DNA of 64,000 bases from Amycolatopsis orientalis DSM 40040 = KCTC 9412 (GCF_000478275.1 NZ_ASJB01000061.1:62001-126000); one strand, 5' to 3'; counted from the first letter of the stretch, positions 50,659 through 59,734 are shown. A program made the numbers and translations. Notes: generated from the letters alone by a model not told the origin.

Positions 50659-52889
50659 GCCGGTCGGTCCCCGGTCCCGCGCAAAGCGGACTCACCGTAG
50701 TCGTCCCGTGCTTCAACGAAGTCGACAACGTCGAGCCGTCGTACCAGGAGATCGTCTCCGCGTTGGGAAATCACCCACTCGAACTGCTCTATGTGGACGA
50801 TGGCAGTACGGATGGGACACTCGATGTCATCCGGGCGCTCACGCATACCGATCCCCGGGTCCGATACGTCTCCTTCACCCGCAATTTCGGGTTCGAAGCC
50901 GCCTTTTCCGCGGGATATCGCTACGCGGGTAAGCCCTGGATCTTGCACATAGACGCCGATCAACAGTTCCCGGCTTCCGAGGCGGGGAAATTGATCGCCG
51001 CGGCGGAAGAGGGGAATGACGCCGTCTTCGGTGTGCGCACCAACCGGCAAGATCCGTTATTGCGCCGCTGGGGTACCGCGGCCTTCCATTTCCTCGGCCG
51101 CCGCGTGCTGCGCATCGAAATCCCGCCGGGGGCGACGGCCTTCCGCCTGGTCCGGACCGAACTGGCCCGCAAGATCGTCGACCTCCGCCTGGGGACACCG
51201 TATTTCCTCGCCACCGTGCCCAGGCTGACCAGCCGCTACACCACCGTCCCGGTGGCACACCGCGCACGGGAACGCGGGGAGTCCAAAGTGGGCTTCGGTT
51301 TCCTGTCCTCGCACGCCATCGAACTGTTCGTCGGATTCACCCGGCGCCTGACGACGGCGGCGTCGGTGACCGCGCTGTCGACCGCCGGGATCTCGCTGCT
51401 GGCGGGGATCGCGACCGCGTTCGGCCTGCTCGGCCTGCCCGCGACCTCGGCGCTGATGTTCGCCCTGTTCTCCGTGGTGCTGACGGTGCTCGCGCTGACC
51501 GTCCGCTATCTGGTCGTCGTCGGCGCGGGTCAGCCGAGACCACGGCAGTTCTACATCAGGGAGGCCAACTTCCCGGTCGACGAGGACGACCTGCTCTACA
51601 CCCCGGCGGAAGCCGGGATCCATCCTGGGGAAAGGCAAGCGGGAGTGAAGAAAACCGGAGACACGGCGGCACCGAGGAGCCTGGTCATCCTGGGCGGGGC
51701 CGACGGTTCGGTCAGCACGTACCACCGGGCGCGGGAACTGGGCTTCCGCACCATCTGCGTCGACGTCCGCGCGGCCGCGCCCGCGGTGGCGCTCGCCGAC
51801 GAGTTCGTCCAGGTCAGTGTCCGCGCGCCGGAACAGATCGCGGCCGCGCTGGAGGGACGGGACGACATCGCCGGGGTGCTCTGCCCGGCGAGTGACGTCG
51901 GGCTGCCCACGCTCGCCTGGCTCACCCGGCACTGGAATCTGCCGGACCCGCTGCCCGAAGCCGCCGTCGCCGCTTCAGTCGACAAGTCCGTCTTCCGCGC
52001 CTTGTGCGACAGGCTGCGCCTGCCGACCTACCGCAGTGTCGGCGGGAAACCCGGGCCGGACCTCGTCCTCGCCGCGCAGCAGCTGCGGTTCCCCACGCTG
52101 GTGAAACCGGTCGACTCCTCCGGGAGCCGCGGCGTGATCTCCTGCGCGAGCCCGGGTGGGCTGACCACGGCGTTCACCGAGTCGCTCGCGTTCTCGCCGT
52201 CGGGGCGGCTCGTCGTGGAGGAACACCTCGACGGCTCGCACTACACGATCGAGGCGCTCGTGGTCGACGGCCGGATCGTCTTCCACGCGGTCACCCGGCG
52301 CACCCTCACGCCGCCGCCGTTCTTCGTGACGGCGTCGCATCTCCTGCCCGCCGGGCTGCCGCCGGTGGTCGACCGCGCCCTGCCGCTGATGCTCGGCGCG
52401 CTGTGCGCCGAACTCGGCTATCGCACCGGGCCGCTCACCCTCGACGCCGTTCTCGGCCGCGACGGGAAGTTCTACCTGATCGAGATGGGCGCCCGGATGG
52501 GCGGGAACGGCCTGGCGGAGGCGATCGAACTCAGCACCGGCGTCGATCTGATCGCCGCCGGGATCGCCGCCGCGACCGGGGACGAGGTCGTGCTCTCGCC
52601 CCGTTCCCCGCGACCGACGCTGGTGCACATCCTCGCCTCCGACCGCGGTGGCCGGATCCTGCGGATCGAAGGCACCGACGAGGTCCGCGCCATGCCGGCG
52701 GTGAGCAGTCTGGAACTGTTCGCGGAACAGGATTCCTTCGTGAAGCCGTACGAACAGGCCGGGTACAAGATGGGCTACGCCGTGCTTTCGGCACCGACCG
52801 TGCCCGAAGTGCTCGCGGCGGAGGACGAACTGCGCGGCACCCTGAAGTTCCTGCTCGACGAGCAGGGCATGGCGGTGCCGCTCCCTTGA
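50655..52889 (+). CDS. Fused GT2 polyprenyl-type glycosyltransferase and ATP-grasp ligase
   Basis: 744 residues. Residues 1-310 are a DPM1/ArnC-like GT2 enzyme: TVVVPCFNEVDNVEPSY, YVDDGSTDGT (48-54), HIDADQQFP (D100-D102), FGFLSSHAIELF, then two membrane helices at about 235-290. After a linker, residues 335-744 form an ATP-grasp protein: VILGGADGS, FPTLVKPVDSSGSRGV, VVEEHLDGSHYTIEALV, DAVLGRDGKFYLIEMGARMGG. It would link sugar transfer to a lipid carrier with amide or peptide bond formation. First of four genes in the rightward operon. The fusion is unusual. Confidence 0.88.
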   Translation: MSRSVPGPAQSGLTVVVPCFNEVDNVEPSYQEIVSALGNHPLELLYVDDGSTDGTLDVIRALTHTDPRVRYVSFTRNFGFEAAFSAGYRYAGKPWILHIDADQQFPASEAGKLIAAAEEGNDAVFGVRTNRQDPLLRRWGTAAFHFLGRRVLRIEIPPGATAFRLVRTELARKIVDLRLGTPYFLATVPRLTSRYTTVPVAHRARERGESKVGFGFLSSHAIELFVGFTRRLTTAASVTALSTAGISLLAGIATAFGLLGLPATSALMFALFSVVLTVLALTVRYLVVVGAGQPRPRQFYIREANFPVDEDDLLYTPAEAGIHPGERQAGVKKTGDTAAPRSLVILGGADGSVSTYHRARELGFRTICVDVRAAAPAVALADEFVQVSVRAPEQIAAALEGRDDIAGVLCPASDVGLPTLAWLTRHWNLPDPLPEAAVAASVDKSVFRALCDRLRLPTYRSVGGKPGPDLVLAAQQLRFPTLVKPVDSSGSRGVISCASPGGLTTAFTESLAFSPSGRLVVEEHLDGSHYTIEALVVDGRIVFHAVTRRTLTPPPFFVTASHLLPAGLPPVVDRALPLMLGALCAELGYRTGPLTLDAVLGRDGKFYLIEMGARMGGNGLAEAIELSTGVDLIAAGIAAATGDEVVLSPRSPRPTLVHILASDRGGRILRIEGTDEVRAMPAVSSLELFAEQDSFVKPYEQAGYKMGYAVLSAPTVPEVLAAEDELRGTLKFLLDEQGMAVPLP

Positions 52890-54166
52890 CCGGTACCTCG
52901 CTCACCGGCGGCCCCGGCACCGCGGCGATCGCGGCGCCGAAGCCGGCGATGGTGCTCCGGCTGCTCGCCGGCCGGGGCGCCTTCCGCCTGGCGATCCAGG
53001 CCATGGGCGTGGTCCTGGTCACCGCGTGGGGAGCGCACGACTACGGCCGGTTCGCCACCGCGCTCGGCTTGATGACGTGGCTGAACTTCGTGCCGTCCTC
53101 GGCGGAGAAGTCGGCGCTGAAATGCCTGCCACGCCTGCGGATGACGCGGGACGCGGTCGCGGCGCTGGCCGTGCGGGTCGCCTTCGTGCCGGTCCTCGTG
53201 GTGCTGGCGGCGATGGCGGTCGCGCTGGTCGTCGCCCCGGAGTCGGACGCCGCGCTGTACCTGACGGCCGCGGGCTGGTCGATCTCCGGCGGGCTGCTGA
53301 TGACCGTCTCCGGGCTGCACCGGTTCCGCGGCAAGTCCACTTTGGACGCCTTGGCCTTCACCGCGGGCGCGCTGGTGGTCGGCGCGGTGACCGCGGGCAC
53401 CTGGTTCGTCCGCTGGTCGCCGCTGACCCATCTCGGCCTGCTGCTCGGCGGGATCCTGCTCATCCTCGGCTTCTCCGCCGCGCTGCTGCCGAAGGAATGG
53501 CTGCGTCCGGGCAAGGTGGACGGGCACCGGCTCCTGCCGGCGTTCGGCCGGACCACCGTCCTGCTGGGGATGACCGAGGTGCTCGACGTCCTGGCGACGT
53601 CGACGGTGTTCGGCGTGCTCGCGCTGGCGGGCCGGACCGTCGACAGTGGACCGTTCTACGTCGCCCTGCTGGCGAGCAGCGCGTTCTGCTCGTTGCTGTT
53701 CTATCAGCTGAGGTTGCACCAGCCCGCGATCTCACGCCGGATGCGCGGCGGCGGCGCGGCGGCGGGCCGCGCTCGCGCGGTGGAACTGCTGAAGCTGGTC
53801 GAGTGGGGCGCGCTGGTGTTCCTCGTCGCGGTGGGGATCGCGCTGGCGATCCCCACCGCCCGCGCGGTGCTGACCTCGGAAGGCACCACCGGCGCCTACC
53901 TGGTCCTCGGTGTCTTCGTGCTGGCCGAAACGGTGCTGTTCGCCGTCCGGCTCTACGCGGGCTTCCTGATCGAGAACACCAACAGCAAGGTCCTCACCCT
54001 CACCGCGTCGGCCTCGATCGCCGGACTGATCGCCACCCCGCTGGCCGCGGTGGCGCTGGTCCCGGCGATGGGCCCGGTCGGCGGGTTCGCCGCCCTCGTC
54101 TTCGCCATCGGCGCACGGGCCACCGTGCTCCGGCGGCTGCTGCGCCGCCACCACCCCGAACTCTGA
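52886..54166 (+). CDS. Wzx/MATE-like polysaccharide flippase
   Basis: 426 residues, about 12 transmembrane helices, with VLRLLAGRGAFRLAIQAMGVVLVTAWGAHDYGRFATALGL at the first helix. The plan is that of Wzx-type exporters. The start is probably TTG 52886, overlapping the previous TGA; a later ATG (52949) lacks a ribosome site. It would move the lipid-linked product across the membrane. Confidence 0.75.
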   Translation: MTGTSLTGGPGTAAIAAPKPAMVLRLLAGRGAFRLAIQAMGVVLVTAWGAHDYGRFATALGLMTWLNFVPSSAEKSALKCLPRLRMTRDAVAALAVRVAFVPVLVVLAAMAVALVVAPESDAALYLTAAGWSISGGLLMTVSGLHRFRGKSTLDALAFTAGALVVGAVTAGTWFVRWSPLTHLGLLLGGILLILGFSAALLPKEWLRPGKVDGHRLLPAFGRTTVLLGMTEVLDVLATSTVFGVLALAGRTVDSGPFYVALLASSAFCSLLFYQLRLHQPAISRRMRGGGAAAGRARAVELLKLVEWGALVFLVAVGIALAIPTARAVLTSEGTTGAYLVLGVFVLAETVLFAVRLYAGFLIENTNSKVLTLTASASIAGLIATPLAAVALVPAMGPVGGFAALVFAIGARATVLRRLLRRHHPEL

Positions 54167-54187
54167 ATGTCGCACTGGAGAAGGAAC

Positions 54188-55990
54188 ATGTACGTACTGG
54201 GTATCAGCAGGGTCCACGATTCGGCGGCCGCGCTCGTGCGCGACGGCGAGATCATCGCGTTCGCCGAAGAAGAGCGTTTCACCCGGGTGAAGCACGACGG
54301 CGGTTTTCCGGCGCACGCCATCAGGTTCTGCCTCGACCGCGCCGGGATCACGCTCGCCGACGTCGACCACGTCGCCTACTACTGGCAGCGCTGGCGCGAA
54401 GGGGTGCACGCGGCGAAGGTGTTCGCGCGGTATTTCCCCGGCACGCTGGAGGTGTTCCGCAACGCGAACGGTGACGAGGGCGGCTCCTCGGCCGGTATGG
54501 TCGAGACCTTCAAAACCGGTGGCGGCAAAGGGGTCGACGACTATCACGTCGGCGGCGCGGTGCTGGCGCACATCAAACGGTCCTTCACGCTCGAACGGGA
54601 CGTGAAGGAAGCCGCGGAATGGACCGGGCCGACGAAGTTCAAGACGCATCTGGTCGACCACCACAAGGCCCACGCGGCCAGCGCGTACTTCATCTCGCCG
54701 TGGGAAGAGTCGGCGGTGCTCACCTTCGACGGCATCGGCAGCGACGGGACCGCGACCTATCTGGGCCACGGCAAGGGAAACCGGATCATCGACATCCGCC
54801 GGATCAAGTTCCCGCATTCGCTGGGCGCGATGTACGCCGGTGTCACCGGCTACCTCGGCTTCTACCCCACCCGGGACGAAGGCAAGATCATGGGGCTGGC
54901 GCCGCTCGGCAACGACACCTATGTCGACGCGTTCAAGCAGCTGATCCACCTCGACGACGACGGCGGATACGAACTCGACCTGAGTTTCTTCGGGCACCAC
55001 CGCACCGGCAAGCACGTCATGTCGAAGAAGTTCACCGACCTGTTCGGTCCCGCCCGCCCCAAGACCAGGGTCACCGCGGAGAACCCCGTACCGCAGCACT
55101 ACTGCGACATCGCCTACGCGCTGCAGGTGACACTGGAGGAGGCCGGGCTGCACCTGGCGCGCTGGCTGCAGTGGGAGACCGGGTCGAAGCGGCTCTCCGT
55201 GGCGGGCGGGGTCGCGCTGAACAGCGTGATGAACGGCCGCCTGCTGCTGGAGACGCCGTTCGAGGACTTCTTCGCCCAGCCCGCGGCGGCCGACGACGGC
55301 TGCGCGCTCGGGTCCGCGCTGGAGGTGTCGGTCGGCACGTTCGGCAAGCCGCGTCCGCGCGACGGCTACACCTACACCGGCCCGGACTACACCGAGGCGG
55401 AGATGGAGCTGGCGCTGCAGGACGCCGGGGTCGCCTACACCAAGGTCGACGACATCGCCGCGCACACGGCCGCGAAGATCGCCGAAGGCAAGATCGTCGG
55501 CTGGGTGCAGGGCCGGATGGAATGCGGGCCGCGCGCGCTCGGCAACCGCTCGCTGGTGGCCGATCCGCGCGACCCCGACTCGAAGACGCGGATGAACGAG
55601 AAGGTCAAGCACCGTGAGGCGTTCCGGCCGTTCGCGCCGTCGTGCCTGGAGGAACGGGCGGGCGACTACTTCGTCAGCGACTACCCGTCGCCGGTCATGC
55701 TGCTGGTGTTCGACGTCCTGCCGGACAAACGGGACGAGGTCCCCGCCATCACCCACGTCGACGGCACCGCCCGCGTGCAGACGGTGAGCAGGACGGACAA
55801 TCCGCTCTACTACCGGATGATCAGCGAGTTCGAGAAGCTCACCGGGGTGCCGATGGTCGTCAACACCTCGTTCAACGACAACAACGAGCCCATCGTCGCC
55901 AGCCCGGCCGACGCCGTGGCCTGCTACCTGAAGACCGACGTCGACGGACTCGCCCTCGGGCCGTTCTGGGCGGAGAAGGAGACCCTGTGA
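54188..55990 (+). CDS. NodU/CmcH-type O-carbamoyltransferase
   Basis: 600 residues. N-terminal Kae1-like part (MYVLGISRVHDSAAALVRDGEIIAFAEEERFTRVKHD; VDHHKAHAASAYF) and C-terminal carbamoyltransferase domain (GWVQGRMECGPRALGNRSLVADPRD, MNEKVKHREAFRPFAPSCL, PMVVNTSFNDNNEPIV). It makes carbamoyl-adenylate from carbamoyl phosphate and ATP, then transfers the carbamoyl to a hydroxyl, usually on a sugar. GGAGAAGGA lies 3 bases before ATG 54188. Full length, all motifs intact. Confidence 0.95.
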   Translation: MYVLGISRVHDSAAALVRDGEIIAFAEEERFTRVKHDGGFPAHAIRFCLDRAGITLADVDHVAYYWQRWREGVHAAKVFARYFPGTLEVFRNANGDEGGSSAGMVETFKTGGGKGVDDYHVGGAVLAHIKRSFTLERDVKEAAEWTGPTKFKTHLVDHHKAHAASAYFISPWEESAVLTFDGIGSDGTATYLGHGKGNRIIDIRRIKFPHSLGAMYAGVTGYLGFYPTRDEGKIMGLAPLGNDTYVDAFKQLIHLDDDGGYELDLSFFGHHRTGKHVMSKKFTDLFGPARPKTRVTAENPVPQHYCDIAYALQVTLEEAGLHLARWLQWETGSKRLSVAGGVALNSVMNGRLLLETPFEDFFAQPAAADDGCALGSALEVSVGTFGKPRPRDGYTYTGPDYTEAEMELALQDAGVAYTKVDDIAAHTAAKIAEGKIVGWVQGRMECGPRALGNRSLVADPRDPDSKTRMNEKVKHREAFRPFAPSCLEERAGDYFVSDYPSPVMLLVFDVLPDKRDEVPAITHVDGTARVQTVSRTDNPLYYRMISEFEKLTGVPMVVNTSFNDNNEPIVASPADAVACYLKTDVDGLALGPFWAEKETL

Positions 55991-56694
55991 CCGCCACCCT
56001 GCCCGACACGGCACCCGGGCCGAAGACCGGCTGGGTGCCCGCGCTCTACCGCCACCGCAAGTGGCTGTGGCTGGTCGCCGCGGTCCCGGCCGTGGTGACC
56101 ACCCTGCTGATCATGGTGATCCTGCCGCCGGACCAGACGCTGGACAACGTCGTGGACTGGGCGTTCAAGCTGTGCCCGTTCGTGTTCGCGGTCGCCACGG
56201 TGGCGCTCTTCCCCCGCACCAAGTGGGGTCCGGCGCTGATCGTGCTCGCGGTGTTCGTCTACATGTCCTATTTGGACACCGAGCTGGTCATGCGGATCCA
56301 GGCGTTCGCCCGCAACGCCGCGACCGACGAGGACGCCTTCCAGCCGGTGTACCAGTTCGAGCTGTTCGTCGTGACGTTCATCGTCCTGTTCGGGCTGATG
56401 GCCTACCGGCTCGGCGGCGGCCGGACGGCGAACGTGCTCAAGACCGGGATCGCGGCGATCCTGGTGGTCATCTCGGGTGCCAACGACCTGACGTTCTGGG
56501 CGCTCAACGACGTCTGGTCCGCCGGGACGAAACCGACCGAGCTGAAATGGGCGTCGCATATGATCGTGTTCCTCGGCGGGCCGCCGAGCGTCCCGGCCGC
56601 GGTCGCGTTCATGCTGGTCCACCTGGCACTGGCGGCGCTCGTCGTCGCGCTGCCGGTGGGCCGGTGGGTGGACCGGGCACTCGGGCTGTCGTGA
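55987..56694 (+). CDS. Hypothetical six-helix membrane protein
   Basis: 235 residues from GTG 55987 (overlapping the carbamoyltransferase stop). Helices at about 25-45, 55-72, 77-93, 120-140, 150-165, 195-225. Charged loop RIQAFARNAATDEDAFQP. No family recognised. Last gene of the operon; its stop is 10 bases from the convergent hemW stop. Likely to be involved in assembly or placement of the product. Confidence 0.75.
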   Translation: MTATLPDTAPGPKTGWVPALYRHRKWLWLVAAVPAVVTTLLIMVILPPDQTLDNVVDWAFKLCPFVFAVATVALFPRTKWGPALIVLAVFVYMSYLDTELVMRIQAFARNAATDEDAFQPVYQFELFVVTFIVLFGLMAYRLGGGRTANVLKTGIAAILVVISGANDLTFWALNDVWSAGTKPTELKWASHMIVFLGGPPSVPAAVAFMLVHLALAALVVALPVGRWVDRALGLS

Positions 56695-56704
56695 GCCCGA
56701 TCGC

Positions 56705-57919
56705 TCAGGTGAGCCGGCGCACCAGACCGTCGGCCAGCAACCGCCCCCGGTCGGTGAGCACCGCGCGCTCCCGACCGTCCAAAGCGGACTGATCGAGCAG
56801 TCCTTCGGCGGCGGCGGCGCGGGCTTCGGCCCGGCCGTCGTCGTCAAGGGCGTCGAGCGGAAGTCCTTCGGACAGCCGGAGTTCCAGCATCACGCGTTCC
56901 AGATGCCGGTCTTCACCGGTCAGCAGTTCCCGGCCGGCGGCCGGTGAGTCCCCGGCGGCCAGCGCGCTCGCGTACCGGGCCGGATGCTTGACGTTCCACC
57001 ATCGGACACCGCCGACGTGGCTGTGCGCGCCGGGTCCCGCGCCCCACCAGTCGCCGCCGCGCCAGTAGCCGATGTTGTGCCGGCAGCGGGCTTCCTCCGA
57101 CGTCGCCCAGTTGGACACCTCGTACCAGCGCAAACCCGCCGAGGCGAGGACGCGGTCGATCATCTCGTAGTCGGCGGCGAGCACGTCGTCGTCCGGGGCG
57201 GGCAGTTCGCCGCAGCGGATCCGGCGGGCGAGCGCGGTGCCCTCCTCGACGATCAGCGCGTACGCCGAGACGTGGTCCACCCCCGCGGCCAGCACCGCGT
57301 CGAGCGAGGCCTGGAGATCTTCGACGCGCTCCCCCGGCGTGCCGTAGATGACGTCGAGGTTGACGTGCTCGAACCCGGCGGCGCGCGCCTCCTCGGCGGC
57401 CGCCACGGGACGGCCCACGGTGTGCACGCGGTCGAGGATCTTCAGCACGTGCCCCGCGGCCGACTGCATCCCGAGCGAAATCCGGGTGTACCCGGCGTCG
57501 CGGATGCCCGCGAAGAACTCGGGGGACGTCGATTCGGGGTTGGACTCCGTCGTCACCTCGGCACCGGCGGCGAGCCCGAACGTGTCGCGGACCGCGTCCA
57601 GGACACTGCGGAGGCCGTCCGCGCCGAGCAGCGACGGGGTCCCGCCGCCGACGAAGACGGTGTCGACCGCGGGCGGCTTCCCGAGCACGCGCGCGGCCAG
57701 GTCGAATTCGCGCTTGAGGCCTTCGAGCCAGGATTGCGGCGACGAACCGCTGTCCAGCTCGCCGGCGGTGTAGGTGTTGAAGTCGCAGTAGCCGCAGCGG
57801 GTCGCGCAGAACGGCACATGCACGTAGACGCCGAACGGTCGCGTGCCGAGCCCTTCCAGCGCGCTCTCGGGGAGCGCGGAGTCGACGGGCGTGGTGGTTT
57901 CGGGCAGCAACGCGGGCAC
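56705..57919 (-). CDS. hemW: Heme chaperone HemW (radical SAM, HemN-like)
   Basis: 404 residues. CATRCGYCDFNTY gives the CxxxCxxC iron-sulfur/SAM motif, with VFVGGGTPSLL and ESNPEST downstream and a C-terminal HemN_C domain with GPGAHSHVGG. It lacks the extra Cys of true HemN coproporphyrinogen oxidases, so it is named HemW. Monocistronic here, behind a terminator. Confidence 0.92.
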   Translation of the reverse strand: MPALLPETTTPVDSALPESALEGLGTRPFGVYVHVPFCATRCGYCDFNTYTAGELDSGSSPQSWLEGLKREFDLAARVLGKPPAVDTVFVGGGTPSLLGADGLRSVLDAVRDTFGLAAGAEVTTESNPESTSPEFFAGIRDAGYTRISLGMQSAAGHVLKILDRVHTVGRPVAAAEEARAAGFEHVNLDVIYGTPGERVEDLQASLDAVLAAGVDHVSAYALIVEEGTALARRIRCGELPAPDDDVLAADYEMIDRVLASAGLRWYEVSNWATSEEARCRHNIGYWRGGDWWGAGPGAHSHVGGVRWWNVKHPARYASALAAGDSPAAGRELLTGEDRHLERVMLELRLSEGLPLDALDDDGRAEARAAAAEGLLDQSALDGRERAVLTDRGRLLADGLVRRLT

Positions 57920-57937
57920 ACCCCAGTGTCCCCCACG

Positions 57938-57977
57938 CCGTGAAGGCCTCCTTCCCCGGGGAAAGAGGCCTTCACGG
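57938..57977. terminator. Loopless 40-bp inverted repeat (CCGTGAAGGCC family)
   Basis: Arms 57938-57957 and 57958-57977 match at 19 of 20 positions with no spacer. Follows the stop of the secreted protein gene by 6 bases on the minus strand. Ends are shared with 45342-45392. Confidence 0.8.
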
Positions 57978-57983
57978 ATCGCG

Positions 57984-58346
57984 CTATCTGTCGGCGATGT
58001 GCACCTTGACCGAGGTGGAGCGGGTGCCGTCCTCGAACCGCACCCAGACCAGGGTCTCCATACTCAACGAGTAGTCGTTGACCACGTAGTCCAGCGACCA
58101 GTCCCCGTTCTCGTCGGCCCGGACGTCGCGGCTCATGGCCATCTCGACCAGCACGACGTTGGCCAGATGACCCCGGGCCTTCGGCGAGCAGCCGACCGCC
58201 TCGAACCGGAACGAGCCGCCCTTGGGCAGCACCGCCCCTTCTTCGGGCGAAACCAGCCTGCAGCCCTGCTCGGCCCCGGAAGCGGTACCCGGGATCAGCA
58301 GGGACGCCAGCACCATCGCGGCGACCACCCATCGGCGCATGCGCAA
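57984..58346 (-). CDS. Small secreted protein, unknown function
   Basis: 120 residues. A signal peptide (MRMRRWVVAAMVLASLLIPGTASGAEQ) precedes a beta-rich domain with two Cys (QGCRLVSPEEGAVLPKGGSFRFEAVGC) and a DENGDWSLDYVVNDYSLSM stretch suggestive of an Ig-like fold. No family recognised. Monocistronic. Confidence 0.75.
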   Translation of the reverse strand: MRMRRWVVAAMVLASLLIPGTASGAEQGCRLVSPEEGAVLPKGGSFRFEAVGCSPKARGHLANVVLVEMAMSRDVRADENGDWSLDYVVNDYSLSMETLVWVRFEDGTRSTSVKVHIADR

Positions 58347-58425
58347 CTCCTCCGTCCTGTGTGGATCGGAGACCGAAGCTAGCGGCGACGGCGGTGACGC
58401 GCGGCCCCACTCACCCGAAGCGGTA

Positions 58426-58838
58426 TCAGGCCAACCCGTTCGCGGCCAGCCACTCCGGTGAAGGCGGGATCACCTCGATGATGTCGATCAGGAAGCCGTT
58501 GAGGTCCTCGACGAAGAAGTGCCGCTGTCCGTAGACCTCGTCCACCAGCTCCTTGACGATCTTCACCCCCTCCGAACGCAGCCGCTCGTACTCCGCCGCC
58601 GCGTCCTCGACGACGAAACCGGCCATCGACCCCGCGACCTCCTGCGACCGCCACGGCTCGGGCGTCGACTCGTGCCCCGCTGGATGAAGCTCATCTCGTA
58701 CCCCGGGACACCGAGGTTGAGACTGGAGAACCAGTCGAGTTCGACGGTGACCGTGAGCCCGAAGTGCCGCTGCCACCACCGGGTGGTCTCGGCGATGTCG
58801 TCGACGAGGATGCCCCCGCCGAAACCCTTGACCTGCAT
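58426..58838 (-). pseudogene. VOC/glyoxalase-family protein, frameshifted
   Basis: Frame 1 from ATG 58838 (MQVKGFGGGILVDDIAETTRWWQRHFGLTV ... GYEMSFIQRG) and frame 2 (HESTPEPWRSQEVAGSMAGF ... HFFVEDLNGFLIDIIEV) together make one normal VOC domain. The shift is a missing base at about 58684, in a run reading CGGGGCACGAG. Total length 413 bases, one short of 138 codons. Either a real pseudogene, a fresh mutation or a base-calling slip in a G run. Divergent from a TetR gene, the usual arrangement for such pairs. Confidence 0.8.
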
Positions 58839-58878
58839 GTCGTTTGTTTCCTCCCAGCCGAACCACTTGATGCGTAGT

Positions 58879-58892
58879 ACTATAGGCATAGT
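58879..58892. promoter_or_regulatory. ACTAT-N4-ATAGT operator between VOC gene and TetR gene
   Basis: Perfect AT-rich dyad ACTATAGGCATAGT, with AACCACT (58861-58867) and AGTGGTT (58890-58896) as wider arms. It stands out from the GC-rich flanks and lies in the 83-base divergent gap. Likely TetR site. Confidence 0.6.
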
Positions 58893-58921
58893 GGTTTGAA
58901 CGAGGCAAGGAGAATGTCCCG

Positions 58922-59494
58922 ATGCGACAGAACCCGGAGCGCCGGACCGCCCTCACCGACGCCGCCATCACCGTCCTCGCCCGCGAGGGCGCCCGCGGGC
59001 TCACCTACCGCGCCGTGGACGTCGAGGCGGACGTGCCGCCGGGGACGACGTCCAACTACTTCCGCAACCGGGACCAGCTGCTCGGCGAGGTGGGCGTCCG
59101 CGTGCACGAGCGACTGTCGGCACCCGCCGAGGTGCTGGCGAACCCGCAGGCCGAGACGCCGTCCCACGACCGGGTCGGCGTGCTGCTCGGCGAGCTCATG
59201 GGCAGGCTGACCGGCCATCGCGAGCCGTATCTCGCCCTGCTCGAACTCCGGCTCGAAGCCACCCGCCGCCCGGATCTGGCGGCCGAGCTGACCAAGACGA
59301 TCCGCGAGAGCATCGACCTGAGCGTCGACTGGCACGTCGCCGCGGGGATGCCGGGCGGCCGGGCCGAGGTACTGCTGATGTATCTGGCGCTGACCGGGCT
59401 CACCGTCGAACGGCTCACCCTGCCCGACGTGCTCGCGGACGTCTCCGACGAAGAGGTCATCCGGGTCATCGTGGACCGCGTGCTCCCCTCTTGA
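58922..59494 (+). CDS. TetR-family regulator
   Basis: 190 residues. HTH LTYRAVDVEADVPPGTTSNYFRNRDQLLGEVG, then an effector domain with LEATRRPDLAAEL. AAGGAG lies 9 bases before ATG 58922. Divergent from the frameshifted VOC gene and the likely binder of the dyad between them. Confidence 0.92.
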   Translation: MRQNPERRTALTDAAITVLAREGARGLTYRAVDVEADVPPGTTSNYFRNRDQLLGEVGVRVHERLSAPAEVLANPQAETPSHDRVGVLLGELMGRLTGHREPYLALLELRLEATRRPDLAAELTKTIRESIDLSVDWHVAAGMPGGRAEVLLMYLALTGLTVERLTLPDVLADVSDEEVIRVIVDRVLPS

Positions 59495-59647
59495 GAAGTG
59501 CGCGTTCTGCGTCACAATGCCGGGTCACCGCCTCGGCCTTGACGCCCAAAGATGAGCTCTGACCTGCGGAAACGGTCGCGGTCGATCTGGGTTCCCAGCA
59601 TTCGGACCGGCCTGGACCACATAGTGGGCGCGTGGCACGCTGAACCA

Positions 59648-59734
59648 ATGACCCGCGCCGGAATCACCCTCGTGGCCCGCCGCCACGTGGATCTCCGTCG
59701 CGTGGCGAGCGCGCTCTGTGCGACGAACCGCTGA
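59648..59734 (+). CDS. Cysteine-operon leader peptide (28 residues)
   Basis: MTRAGITLVARRHVDLRRVA plus SALCATNR matches the RRHVDLxRxxSAxC pattern of small leader peptides in front of actinobacterial sulfur genes. It lies 36 bases before the sulfite reductase ATG. Mycobacterial cysteine-rich leaders act as attenuators; here there is one Cys, followed closely by the stop. Regulation by charged tRNA-Cys is inferred. Confidence 0.75.
   Translation: MTRAGITLVARRHVDLRRVASALCATNR

Noticed and set aside
52004..52885. Plus-strand frame preceding and fused in frame with the flippase
   Set aside because: Out-of-frame shadow of the ATP-grasp domain; the flippase begins at or after 52886.
37342..56694. 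A mobile element or prophage carrying the accessory genes
   Set aside because: No integrase, transposase, att-like direct repeats or tRNA edge, and base composition looks even across the region.
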